Part shown: positions 17,088 to 24,938 of the stretch, in pieces
Layout of the letters: each line of letters starts with the position of its first letter
How positions within the stretch are numbered: position 1 is the first letter of the stretch
Origin: Sphingobium sp. Ant17
GTDB lineage: Bacteria; Pseudomonadota; Alphaproteobacteria; Sphingomonadales; Sphingomonadaceae
DNA: 64,000 bases
Reading direction: 5' to 3'
NCBI RefSeq assembly: GCF_000588875.1
Contig: NZ_JEMV01000010.1
Coordinates: 1,062-65,061, forward strand
Position numbers and translations under genes: made by a program
Notes under the pieces: model-generated
Seen by the model: only the letters and a program-made list of their open reading frames with translations
What the model was told of the DNA's origin: nothing
Database searches by the model: none

Positions 17088-18281
17088 CTACCAGATGACG
17101 CGCATATGGGCGCGCAATGTGCGTTCGCGGATGGCGGCGTCGCGTGCTTCCGGCGTCACCAGCAGCGTGTCGGCGGGCAGATGGCTGCGCACCTCGGCCA
17201 GCTTGACCTTGCGCATCGTCGGCGTGGGTCGGGCGTCGCTGTTGAACCAGCGGCCCTGGATCGCGCCGCTGGCATAGCCGGCCGTATCGAGCCAGTTGTG
17301 GACGCCGGGATCGCGCGCGGCAATGACCGCGCGGAACACGCCGTCGCCATCGACCACCGCCTGGGCGTCGTTCAGGCTGGACTGGTTATGATACCAGTCG
17401 GTCGTTTCATAGAGGTCATTGGTCAGGATCAGCGACCAATAGGCGACATCGGCCGGGATCGGCACTTCGGTAATCAGCGCTTCATCTTCGGCCAGATCAT
17501 AGGCGCCCTCATAATAGGATTGGCGGGCCAAGCCGGTCATCTGCGAGAAGTCCACGACTTTCAGCGTGTTGATGAGGCCTTCGTCGCGCAGCTTCTGCAC
17601 CTTGTCGGGGAAGGCCAGCGCGCAGACCGCCGCCGTTTTCGGTATCTCGGCAAAGCGATGCGCCAGTTGCGCCAGCTTCGGGCGGCCCTTGGCCGCTTTG
17701 TCCGCGTCCAGCCGGACGATGCCCAGGCGCGGTTCGCGCTCAACGCCCCAGTCGCAACCTACGATGCGGATCATCAGCTTTTCGGTGTCGGGTCTCAGTT
17801 CCCACCAGTCGCCACTGTGCCCGGCGGGGCAGGTCGGCGCGAGGATGACGTCGAACGCGCCGTCCGGGCCGATCGTCAGATCGTCGAAATCATTGGCGTC
17901 CTGCGCGGGGTGATGCTGGCCGGTGCGGAGCGTGTCGGGGCCAAGTTGCGCCAGGATCAGCATCCGCACGGTGCCGCGATCGCCCCGGATGCGGTAGGTG
18001 CCGCCCTTCTCGATCAACGCCGCCTTGTAGATGGTGTCGGCATTGGGCTGAAAGATATTCTGGCAGATGTTGAGTTCGGGCACGAAGATCGGATGGCTGC
18101 GATCGTGCAGGATCGCGTCGTTGGTGGTGCGCAAAACGCCCGACAGCAGCAGGCGCATCGCTTCCTGCATCACCTGCGGGTCATCATGCAGCCGCGCCGG
18201 GATGCGATTGCGCATCTGCTGGCCCAGCGGGCGCAGCTGGTCGAGCAACTGTTCCCATTCATAAATGGCTCTGTCCGTCAT
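17088..18281 (-). CDS. DUF1214-like protein of unknown function
   Basis: 397 residues, soluble, without signal peptide or membrane segments. The C-terminal half (VAYWSLILTNDLYETTDWY, HNWLDTAGYASGAIQGRWF) matches the DUF1214 type of beta-sandwich domain. The N-terminal part contains NADTIYKAALIEKGGTYRIRG, common in DUF1254/DUF1214 relatives. The start ATG at 18281 lies one base after the phosphatase stop with ggagaatgag as RBS, so it is translationally coupled. Such proteins recur in sphingomonad and mycobacterial steroid or aromatic clusters without a proven role. Confidence 0.75.
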   Translation of the reverse strand: MTDRAIYEWEQLLDQLRPLGQQMRNRIPARLHDDPQVMQEAMRLLLSGVLRTTNDAILHDRSHPIFVPELNICQNIFQPNADTIYKAALIEKGGTYRIRGDRGTVRMLILAQLGPDTLRTGQHHPAQDANDFDDLTIGPDGAFDVILAPTCPAGHSGDWWELRPDTEKLMIRIVGCDWGVEREPRLGIVRLDADKAAKGRPKLAQLAHRFAEIPKTAAVCALAFPDKVQKLRDEGLINTLKVVDFSQMTGLARQSYYEGAYDLAEDEALITEVPIPADVAYWSLILTNDLYETTDWYHNQSSLNDAQAVVDGDGVFRAVIAARDPGVHNWLDTAGYASGAIQGRWFNSDARPTPTMRKVKLAEVRSHLPADTLLVTPEARDAAIRERTLRAHMRVIW

Positions 18282-18282
18282 C

Positions 18283-19053
18283 TCATTCTCCGCCAGTAAC
18301 GAGAGTCTGCCGTAGCGCGTCGCGTCGGGCGGCATCGACGCCTGCCGCGTGAAAATAGCCTTCGATGTCGCCCCATTGCGACGCCACGACGTCCAGCGCG
18401 CGGCTCAGGAAATCGGCGTGGACGCCGATCAGCACCGCGACCATGTCGTCAGGAGGCACGAAGCCGAACGTCTTTTCCAGATCGCCCTTCAAATGGCCTG
18501 ACATCACCAGATTCTGGCCGAAGACGTCGGACTTACGATAGTCCGCCGCGATCACGTCGCGCGGGACGCCGAGCAGATCAAGGATCAGGGCGATGACGAC
18601 GCCCGTGCGGTCCTTGCCCGCGGTGCAATGAACCAGCATCGGCGTTTCGCCGGCTAGCAACGCGTCGACCATCGGCGCGACGTGGGGCAGGAACGCCTGG
18701 GGCATCAGGCCGTAATTGTGGGTCATCACCGCGATGGCGCGCGCCTCCGTTGGGTCGCGCGCCAACGTCATCCACATATCCTCCCCCTGCGCGCGCAGGT
18801 CGGTGTTCATGTCGAGATCAAGGATGCGGCAATCGGCCCCGCACCAGTCATGGGGCGCCTTTTCGCGTTCCATGTCGGAGCGCAGGTCGGCGACGGTGCG
18901 AATGCCCAGGTCGGCCAGTTCGGCATGATGGTCGGTAAGGAAACTGGCCGGGCCTTCGGACCGGTACAAGATGCCGGATCGCACCTGCCCGCCATCGCGG
19001 GTCGGCAGTCCGCCGATGTCGCGGAAGTTGAGGCGGGACAGGGCAAGGGTCAT
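18283..19053 (-). CDS. Tyrosine-phosphatase-family (Y_phosphatase3) protein
   Basis: 256 residues. The cysteine phosphatase loop is intact: LVHCTAGKDRTGVVIALIL (HCxxGxxR with Cys as nucleophile and Arg for phosphate). The N-terminus NFRDIGGLPTRDGG and GIRTVADLRSDMEREKAP are the standard signature of this bacterial family, whose members hydrolyse phospho-amino acids or small phosphate esters. The gene overlaps the VOC gene upstream by 4 bases and nearly abuts the DUF1214-like gene. Its presence beside an APH-type kinase in a catabolic operon suggests a small-molecule phosphate ester rather than protein signalling (inference). Confidence 0.87.
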   Translation of the reverse strand: MTLALSRLNFRDIGGLPTRDGGQVRSGILYRSEGPASFLTDHHAELADLGIRTVADLRSDMEREKAPHDWCGADCRILDLDMNTDLRAQGEDMWMTLARDPTEARAIAVMTHNYGLMPQAFLPHVAPMVDALLAGETPMLVHCTAGKDRTGVVIALILDLLGVPRDVIAADYRKSDVFGQNLVMSGHLKGDLEKTFGFVPPDDMVAVLIGVHADFLSRALDVVASQWGDIEGYFHAAGVDAARRDALRQTLVTGGE

Positions 19054-19568
19054 GACGGGCTTTCCAATGGAGGGTAGGCGGGAACGATGCCGCGCATCTG
19101 GGCCAGCAGGTCCGGCGACATCCAGACATGTTCGACATAATGGCCCAGCGTCGCGCGCTCGTCAGTATAGATGTAGCGCAGCATGTCGCCGATCGCGCCT
19201 TCGAACATGACGGGATGCGCCGCCAGGTCGAGCGAGGCGACATGCGCGTCCCAGTTGGCGATCGGCCCATCAATCCGGCTGGCGATATGGTGGAAGCGGA
19301 TGGCCAGATCGTCGCCGCCGGGCAGGACGTCGCTGAACAGCGGCGCGGTGTCGCCGACCGGTTCGATCAACTCCACCTCCACGCCGCCGACCAGCGCCAG
19401 CGCGATCTTTAGCACCGGCTTGCCCGCCGGGTCTTCGCCCGGCTGGATGTTGGACATTTCGAAAAAGCCCGGCGTGCCATATTCGGCGGTCAGCCGCGCC
19501 ATGGCGGCGGCCAGATCGTTGGTCACATAGGCGATCTGGCTATGATGGCTGTTGGGCCGGGCAAACAT
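19050..19568 (-). CDS. VOC/glyoxalase-like protein
   Basis: 172 residues with the vicinal-oxygen-chelate layout: HHSQIAYVTNDLAAAMARL at the N-terminus, a central GGVEVELIEPVGD strand, then LAIRFHHIASRID and YVEHVW with possible metal ligands (His, Glu). Members include epimerases, lyases and dioxygenases. The start at 19568 is supported by aggagaag. As first gene of the coupled 14.3-19.6 kb operon it likely acts on the same intermediate as the LLM enzyme; the reaction is not identifiable. Confidence 0.82.
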   Translation of the reverse strand: MFARPNSHHSQIAYVTNDLAAAMARLTAEYGTPGFFEMSNIQPGEDPAGKPVLKIALALVGGVEVELIEPVGDTAPLFSDVLPGGDDLAIRFHHIASRIDGPIANWDAHVASLDLAAHPVMFEGAIGDMLRYIYTDERATLGHYVEHVWMSPDLLAQMRGIVPAYPPLESPS

Positions 19569-19632
19569 GCGCTTCTCCTGTAGGATGTGCCCGATCAGCC
19601 GCATTGCGGCCGGCCCGGCACCTGCCGGACGA

Positions 19633-20418
19633 TCAGTTGGCGAACAGCTTGCCGCCGTCGATGACCAGCGTGTCGCCGGTGTGATAAGCGGCCATGTCGC
19701 TGGCGAGATAGACGACGGCGCCCTCCAGATCGGCGGGCTTGCCGGCGCGGCCGAGTGGTGCTTTGGCGGCTACCATATCCGAGAGCATTTGGCCGATAGC
19801 CGGGTCAGCGAACGTCATTTCGGTTTCGATGAAGCCCGGCGCGATGACGTTGCAGCGCACTCCGATCGGACCCAGTTCGGCGGCCAGCGCCTTCGCCAGA
19901 GAATTAAGGGCGCCCTTGGCGATACCGTAGTGGGCCATGGTAGGTACGCCCTGAAAGATAGACCCGCTGCCGCAGATGATGAGTGACCCGCCCGGATCAC
20001 CGGCCTCCGCCCTTACCTTCATATGCCGAGCGGTTTCCCGCAGCGCAAAGACTGCACCATCGAGATTGACGTCGATCAGTTTGCGATATGTTCCTACGTC
20101 CATGTCCGTGAAGGCAATCTGGGTGGCGATACCCGCATTGGCGACCAATGTATCGACCCGGCCCATTGCGTCGAGGGCGCGAGCAAAACCAGCCACGATT
20201 GCTGGTTCGCTGGCCACATCGACGCTGTCGGCAAACACTCGGACGCCATATTGACGCAGCGCATGCGTTGCTTCTTCATTTCGATCCGCGCGACGACCCC
20301 ACAGGATTATGTCGCTACCTGCACGGGCCAGCCCCCTGGCATAGCCGAACCCTAGTCCCGAATTGGCACCAGTGATCAGTGCCACTTTGCCGCTCAGGTC
20401 GAACAGATTTTCCGGCAT
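19633..20418 (-). CDS. Short-chain dehydrogenase/reductase
   Basis: 261-residue classical SDR: TGANSGLGFGYARGLA Rossmann motif, NAGIATQ, active-site Ser in ICGSGS and Tyr-Lys in HYGIAKGALN, ending with the usual TGDTLVIDGG. It should act as an alcohol dehydrogenase or ketoreductase. It lies 64 bases upstream of the VOC operon on the same strand and may lead it. Its G+C content appears a little lower than the neighbouring genes (about 58 % in a sampled line). Confidence 0.91.
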   Translation of the reverse strand: MPENLFDLSGKVALITGANSGLGFGYARGLARAGSDIILWGRRADRNEEATHALRQYGVRVFADSVDVASEPAIVAGFARALDAMGRVDTLVANAGIATQIAFTDMDVGTYRKLIDVNLDGAVFALRETARHMKVRAEAGDPGGSLIICGSGSIFQGVPTMAHYGIAKGALNSLAKALAAELGPIGVRCNVIAPGFIETEMTFADPAIGQMLSDMVAAKAPLGRAGKPADLEGAVVYLASDMAAYHTGDTLVIDGGKLFAN

Positions 20419-20545
20419 GGCGTGTCTCCTGATAGCCGCCCGTCATGAGGCAGCGCTTTAGCGTAACAGTGTTGTGGAAATCACTCGGCGACAAGCATGC
20501 GGACTTTCGCAGTCACGCCAAAGGCATCGTGAAAACGCCTTGCTC

Positions 20546-21409
20546 TCAATATAGCATCGCTTTCCGAAACTGCCGGGGGGTGATCCCGGTAGCTCTACGA
20601 AAAGCAGACGAAAAAGCTGCTGCGCTATCGAATCCACACTCCCAGGCAACAACCTTAATTGCTGGCCCCACTTGGCGCAGCAACTGTCTGGCCCGATTGA
20701 TCTTGCGATCGGTGACATAATGGGTGAGTGTCTGACCGGTGGCGGCGCGGAACTGGCGGAAGAAATGGCGGTTGGACAGGCCGCAGTCGGCCGCCAGTTC
20801 CGCCACCGACGGGGGCTTGCCCGGCTGTTCGATGCGATCGGCGATCCGCCGCAGTTGCACGCGGGACAGGCCGGTGCGCGAGCCGTCTTCCTTCACTGAC
20901 AGGCGCAGATAGCGTTGCAGATCGACCCAGGCCTGCACCCATATCGCCTGCGCCAGCATGTCGCTGCAAAAGCCGGGAGCCGCGATTTCGCACGCGATCC
21001 GTTGCAGCGCGTGGCGCACCAGCGGACTGCGTACGTCGAGCGACGCCTGCAACGCCGCGTCCGACAAGGGGAGGTCGTCGCCGTCGAATGCTGCGCCGTC
21101 GAAGCCGCAGCAGATCGACGTCTGTTCCCCCGCCCCCCAGGCGGTGTGCAGCGGGGTGCCCGCCGGGATGTAGAGGATGTCGCCCAGGGCGCTGCTGGGC
21201 GCTTCATAGCCGCCGCAGGGCTGGCCGGGACGCGGCGACAACGCCAGATCGAGAAAGCTGCGGGGCGAGGAGAAGACGCCCGCCTGCGCCCCGCGAAAGC
21301 GGTAATGATGCAGTTCCAGGACGACGCCAGGCAAGGCGATCCGTCCGTTGACCGTGCAATCCATGGCCGACGTGACGGGCAGGTCATAGACTTGGGAAGC
21401 AGCGTCCAT
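20546..21409 (-). CDS. AraC-family transcriptional regulator
   Basis: 287 residues, of the same domain plan as the AraC protein at 8677: a cupin-like sensor half (GDILYIPAGTPLHTAWGAG) and a C-terminal pair of helix-turn-helix motifs (SVAELAADCGLSNRHFFRQF and VVAWECGFDSAAAFSSAF), ending GITPRQFRK. It is divergent from the sulfotransferase gene, with a candidate operator in the 134-base gap (21487-21501). It probably controls the sulfotransferase-ferredoxin unit and/or the downstream SDR. Confidence 0.92.
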   Translation of the reverse strand: MDAASQVYDLPVTSAMDCTVNGRIALPGVVLELHHYRFRGAQAGVFSSPRSFLDLALSPRPGQPCGGYEAPSSALGDILYIPAGTPLHTAWGAGEQTSICCGFDGAAFDGDDLPLSDAALQASLDVRSPLVRHALQRIACEIAAPGFCSDMLAQAIWVQAWVDLQRYLRLSVKEDGSRTGLSRVQLRRIADRIEQPGKPPSVAELAADCGLSNRHFFRQFRAATGQTLTHYVTDRKINRARQLLRQVGPAIKVVAWECGFDSAAAFSSAFRRATGITPRQFRKAMLY

Positions 21410-21486
21410 CCATCATCTCCACTTGAGCCTGGCCCGACCCTTTGGCGCGATGGCGTAGCAATTGGCGCAGCGGCGATAGCCCCGCA

Positions 21487-21501
21487 CCTTGCCGACGACA
21501 G
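21487..21501 (+). promoter_or_regulatory. Candidate regulon operator CCTTGCCGACGACAG
   Basis: In the divergent gap between AraC and sulfotransferase genes, 42 bases before the sulfotransferase start. It matches the 4796 copy in 13 of 15 bases and keeps the CCT...AG frame and spacing of the other sites. Confidence 0.45.
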
Positions 21502-21543
21502 GGTCGGCACGATTAGATGCGCCAACAAAGACAGGAGAGCGAC

Positions 21544-22833
21544 ATGGGCAGTCCCGCGCACGAAGTGGCCGCGCGCCGCAACATCATCGACATCACCGAC
21601 CTGCATCATCCGGTCCTGACCGACATACAGAAGCAGGTGGTGGCGGGTGCCGAGGCGGCGGCGGACCAGATCGTCTTCCAGCCCGCGTTCATATTGGGCG
21701 CGGCGCAGGCGCAGACCGGGCTGGCGGATTTCGGCGCGGCGGATTTTCGCGAAAGGCTGGCGGTGTGGTGCCAGGCGATCGACGAGGATGCCAACGCGTC
21801 CGCCGTCACCCGCGCCAACCTGTTCCAGATGATGATCCGCTACGCCGCGACGCGGTTGCGGATCGAGGATATCGTCAAGCTGCACCCGGAGATAATGGAC
21901 ATCCCGATCGAGCGGCCGATCATCGTCGCGGGCCTGCCGCGATCGGGCACGACGCACCTGCTGGGGCTGTTGTCGGCCGATCGTCGCTTGCGATCACTGC
22001 CCTGGTGGGAGGCGATTGCACCGGTGCCTGCGCCTGAAGAGATGCCTACGACTGACGACGCCAATCCGCGTTGGACCAAGGCGGAACAGGGATGGCGCAT
22101 GATGGAGAGCATATTGCCGCACATGGCGATCATGCATGAATTTTCGCCCGACCATATCAGCGAGGATATCGAGCTGCAGGCGCCTAATTTCTCCTCCTAC
22201 CTGATCGAATGGCTGGCGATGGTGCCGCGCTGGCGCGACTATTATTTGAGCCATGACCAGTCGGGCACCTATGCCTATCTGAAGAAGGCGTTGCAGGTGC
22301 TGACATTCCTGAACGGCCCCAATCGCTGGGTCATCAAATGCCCGCAGCATATGGAGCAATTGCCCACGCTGTATAAGACCTTCCCTGACGCGACCTTCGT
22401 GATCACCCATCGCGATCCGGTGGGGTCGATCCGGTCGCAACTGACCATGTACAGCTATGCCGCGCGGATATTTCGCAAGTCCGTGGATATACAGGAGCCG
22501 CTCGGCTATTGGCCCGATCGTTATGAAAAGCTGCTGCGCGCCTGCGTGCGGGACCGCGACATATTGCCGCCGGAGCAGACGATCGACGTCTATTTCCACG
22601 ATTGGATAAAAAATCCCGATCCGATCCTGAAGGAAATTTACCGCATCGCCGACATCCCCCTGACCGATGAGGCGCTGGCCGACCTGCATCTCTATCTGGT
22701 CGAGCATGGCGAGCAGACGAGGGGCAAGATCGTCTATGACCTGGAACGCGATTTCCATGTCACCGCCGAAGAGTTGCGGCGGCCCTTCACCTTCTATTTC
22801 GATCGGTTTCCGGTTGCGATCGAAGTGAAATAG
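21544..22833 (+). CDS. PAPS-dependent sulfotransferase family protein
   Basis: 429 residues. The 5'-phosphosulfate loop is IIVAGLPRSGTTHLLGLL and the 3'-phosphate motif is VITHRDPVGSIRSQLTMYSY, both standard for Sulfotransfer_3 proteins. It should transfer sulfate from PAPS to a hydroxyl group. The start ATG at 21544 has caggag upstream. It is followed by the ferredoxin gene. Similar genes recur in sphingomonad catabolic clusters, where sulfonation might protect or activate a hydroxylated intermediate. No sulfatase gene was recognised in the window. Confidence 0.88.
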   Translation: MGSPAHEVAARRNIIDITDLHHPVLTDIQKQVVAGAEAAADQIVFQPAFILGAAQAQTGLADFGAADFRERLAVWCQAIDEDANASAVTRANLFQMMIRYAATRLRIEDIVKLHPEIMDIPIERPIIVAGLPRSGTTHLLGLLSADRRLRSLPWWEAIAPVPAPEEMPTTDDANPRWTKAEQGWRMMESILPHMAIMHEFSPDHISEDIELQAPNFSSYLIEWLAMVPRWRDYYLSHDQSGTYAYLKKALQVLTFLNGPNRWVIKCPQHMEQLPTLYKTFPDATFVITHRDPVGSIRSQLTMYSYAARIFRKSVDIQEPLGYWPDRYEKLLRACVRDRDILPPEQTIDVYFHDWIKNPDPILKEIYRIADIPLTDEALADLHLYLVEHGEQTRGKIVYDLERDFHVTAEELRRPFTFYFDRFPVAIEVK

Positions 22834-22845
22834 AGCGCGTCCCGC

Positions 22846-22860
22846 CCTGTCTTCCGGCAG
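22846..22860 (-). promoter_or_regulatory. Candidate regulon operator CCTGCCGGAAGACAG, within a hairpin
   Basis: In the 90-base gap before the ferredoxin gene, 63 bases from its start. Read on the minus strand it matches the copy before the second TonB receptor in 13 of 15 bases. It lies within a larger inverted repeat (CCGCCCTG at 22842 and CAGGGCGG at 22862), which could also form an RNA hairpin after the sulfotransferase gene. Confidence 0.4.
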
Positions 22861-22923
22861 GCAGGGCGGCGTGTCCGTGTGCATAAAGCTGGTCGACCAT
22901 TCCGATTCCAGACGAGGAATATC

Positions 22924-23241
22924 ATGCCCGAACTGAACGTCATCACCCGCGACGGCACCTGCAAGACGATCGATGCGCCCGCCGACATTTCTGTGATGGA
23001 AGCCATCCGCGATGCCGGCTTCGACGAATTGCTGGCGCTGTGTGGCGGCTGCTGTTCGTGCGCGACCTGCCATGTCTATGTCGACCCCGCGGTCGCCGCG
23101 AGCCTGCCGCCGGTCACGGACGATGAAAGCGACCTGCTCGACGGATCGTCGCATCGCAACGACCTTTCGCGCCTGTCGTGCCAGATCATGTTGACGCAGG
23201 CCCTGTCGGGCATGACCGTCACGATCGCGCCCGAAGATTGA
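22924..23241 (+). CDS. [2Fe-2S] ferredoxin
   Basis: 105 residues of the adrenodoxin/putidaredoxin type: [16 protein letters not shown] contains the C-x5-C-x2-C ligands and the fourth cysteine is in RLSCQIML. This class feeds electrons to class I bacterial P450s and some Rieske oxygenases. The start ATG at 22924 has gaggaa upstream. Both the P450 at 3541 and the Rieske pair at 23986-26012 are possible partners. No ferredoxin reductase gene was recognised in the window, so that component must come from elsewhere. Confidence 0.93.
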   Translation: MPELNVITRDGTCKTIDAPADISVMEAIRDAGFDELLALCGGCCSCATCHVYVDPAVAASLPPVTDDESDLLDGSSHRNDLSRLSCQIMLTQALSGMTVTIAPED

Positions 23242-23253
23242 CGGCAGCGCGGG

Positions 23254-23919
23254 TCAGGCGACGGGCGGCAGCAGCGCGGCGAGCAGGAAACCGGCCAGCC
23301 GGTCGGCCTGCGCGGCGGCATGGGCGTCATCGACTTCGCCCCCTGCCCCCAGCCGCTGTTGCATCGGCACGGCGGAGAAGTAGAAGCCCACCCCCTGTAC
23401 CAGCAATGCCATCAGCGCGGGGGTGGACAGATCGTGCACCGGCCGTTGCCGCCGCACCGCGTCCAGCAGATCGTCCAGTCGCCGCTGGAACGGCAGCACG
23501 AAATGTTCGACGATATGGTCGAGCCGCCAGGTCGAGCGGCATCCTTCGACATTGGTGAGCGAGACGATGTCGCCATTGCGGGTCGCCCAGAGGCAGAAGC
23601 GCTGGATCAGGTGGCGCAGGCGGACTTCGGCGTCTGCGGGTTCGTCGAACGCGGCTTCGACGAAGGGCGATGCCTGCGCCATGCGCCAATCGACTGCGCG
23701 GACCCACAAATCCTCCTTCCGCCCGAAGCGGACGTTGAGCAGATTATGGCTGACGCCCAGCCGCTTGGACAGGTCGCGCAGCGTCGTCCCTTCATAGCCG
23801 CGTTCGGCGAAGGTCGCGAAGGCAAGCCCAAGCAACTGGTCCTCATCCAAGGCCTGGACGGCATTGAGGGCGGGGCGGCCACGGGCGCGCTGGGGTCGAT
23901 CGAGCATCTGCTGATCCAT
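23254..23919 (-). CDS. TetR-family transcriptional regulator
   Basis: 221 residues with the N-terminal TetR helix-turn-helix: GLAFATFAERGYEGTTLRDL followed by SKRLGVSHNLLNVRFGRKEDL. The ligand domain is of generic TetR type. It is divergent from the Rieske gene, with 66 bases between the starts, and an inverted repeat overlaps the presumed promoter. It most likely represses the Rieske operon until a pathway metabolite binds. Confidence 0.9.
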   Translation of the reverse strand: MDQQMLDRPQRARGRPALNAVQALDEDQLLGLAFATFAERGYEGTTLRDLSKRLGVSHNLLNVRFGRKEDLWVRAVDWRMAQASPFVEAAFDEPADAEVRLRHLIQRFCLWATRNGDIVSLTNVEGCRSTWRLDHIVEHFVLPFQRRLDDLLDAVRRQRPVHDLSTPALMALLVQGVGFYFSAVPMQQRLGAGGEVDDAHAAAQADRLAGFLLAALLPPVA

Positions 23920-23927
23920 AGTGAAAA

Positions 23928-23955
23928 GACGTTGACATATAAATTGTCATACGTC
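23928..23955. promoter_or_regulatory. Candidate TetR operator over the Rieske promoter
   Basis: In the 66-base divergent gap, GACGTTGACA-tataaat-TGTCATACGTC forms an imperfect inverted repeat (one extra base in the right arm). It contains TTGACA (23932-23937), a consensus -35 box for the Rieske gene, so a bound repressor would block RNA polymerase. The surrounding sequence is AT-rich compared with the rest of the window. Confidence 0.6.
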
Positions 23956-23985
23956 AATTTAATCGCAGGAGTAAGGATAACCGCT

Positions 23986-24924
23986 ATGAGTCTCGATACC
24001 GATCTTTGGTGGGCCGTCGCCCGGTCTGAGGAAGTCACGTCCAAAAAGCCGCTGTCGGTGGACATTGGCGACCAGCCGGTGGTGCTGTGGCGCGACCATC
24101 AGGGCATTGCCCGCGCGCTGGAGGATCGCTGTCCCCACCGCCGCGCGCCGCTGTCGCTGGGCTGTATCCGCGACAACGGGCTGATCCAGTGCGGCTATCA
24201 TGGCTGGAGCTATGATGGCGAGACGGGGCGGCTGAAAGAGATCCCAAACATGAAGGATCAACAGAAATTTCCGCCGCTTTACAAGGCCAATGCCTTCGGC
24301 GTCAGCGAACAGGCCGGCTTCGTGCGCGTCTGCCTGAACCCCAAGGCAGAGGCGCCACTGAGCGCTGACCCTAAATATGGCTATATCGGCACGGTCAACG
24401 TCAGTTGCGGCCATCAGGAATATCTCGATGCCCTGTATGACGATCCCGCGCTGATCCTGGCGATCCGGGGCGTGCGGTTCAGCCCCTATATCATGTCCGA
24501 ACTGCATGAAGAGGGCGAAATGCTGGTGATGGAGCGCAGTTGCCAATGGCACCCGCTGCATTGGCCATCGCATTTCGTCGCCGAATTTCCGCTGACGCTG
24601 CTGACCCGCACCCATCCGCTGACCGGCGAGACGCGTCTGACGCTGCGCGACGACGCCTTCAACGACCTGCTCCATGCCGTGCTGTCCCCCGTCCCTGCAG
24701 CGCGCGGCGTGACCGCCGTGCGCTGGCGCGCGGAACTGGGCGTGCGTCGGCCGGGGCTGCGTGGCGCGATGCTGCGCGGGATCAATCCGCTGACCGTCCT
24801 GTCGTCCATCGACGGATCGAAGCTGCGGACCACCAAGCCGACCGTATCGCTGCATGGCGAGGATTTGCGCAACGCCCTGCTCGACGCGCCGCAGGACACC
24901 CACGACCAGACCGTAGCGGCCTGA
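23986..24924 (+). CDS. Rieske [2Fe-2S] protein without a recognisable oxygenase iron site
   Basis: 312 residues. The N-terminal Rieske domain is complete: EDRCPHRRAPLSLG (CxH) and QCGYHGWSYDG (CxxH) at about residues 45-75, after the WWAVARSEEV start typical of oxygenase alpha subunits. The C-terminal two-thirds lacks the mononuclear-iron motif (N..D..H....H); the corresponding region reads TVNVSCGHQEYLDALYDDP. It therefore appears able to carry electrons but not to activate oxygen. It is 14 bases upstream of a second gene with the opposite defect. The ATG at 23986 is chosen because homology starts there. Confidence 0.88.
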   Translation: MSLDTDLWWAVARSEEVTSKKPLSVDIGDQPVVLWRDHQGIARALEDRCPHRRAPLSLGCIRDNGLIQCGYHGWSYDGETGRLKEIPNMKDQQKFPPLYKANAFGVSEQAGFVRVCLNPKAEAPLSADPKYGYIGTVNVSCGHQEYLDALYDDPALILAIRGVRFSPYIMSELHEEGEMLVMERSCQWHPLHWPSHFVAEFPLTLLTRTHPLTGETRLTLRDDAFNDLLHAVLSPVPAARGVTAVRWRAELGVRRPGLRGAMLRGINPLTVLSSIDGSKLRTTKPTVSLHGEDLRNALLDAPQDTHDQTVAA

Positions 24925-24938
24925 AGGAGGATTTGACC

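Noticed and set aside
18283-19053. Protein tyrosine phosphatase for signalling or virulence
   Set aside because: The motif fits many small-molecule phosphatases, and the operon context is catabolic; no kinase for protein tyrosine is nearby.
19621-19635. Further copy of the 15-mer (CCTGCCGGACGATCA) before the VOC gene
   Set aside because: It matches 11 of 15 bases of the 36209 copy but lacks the right arm and overlaps the SDR stop; too weak to list as a site.
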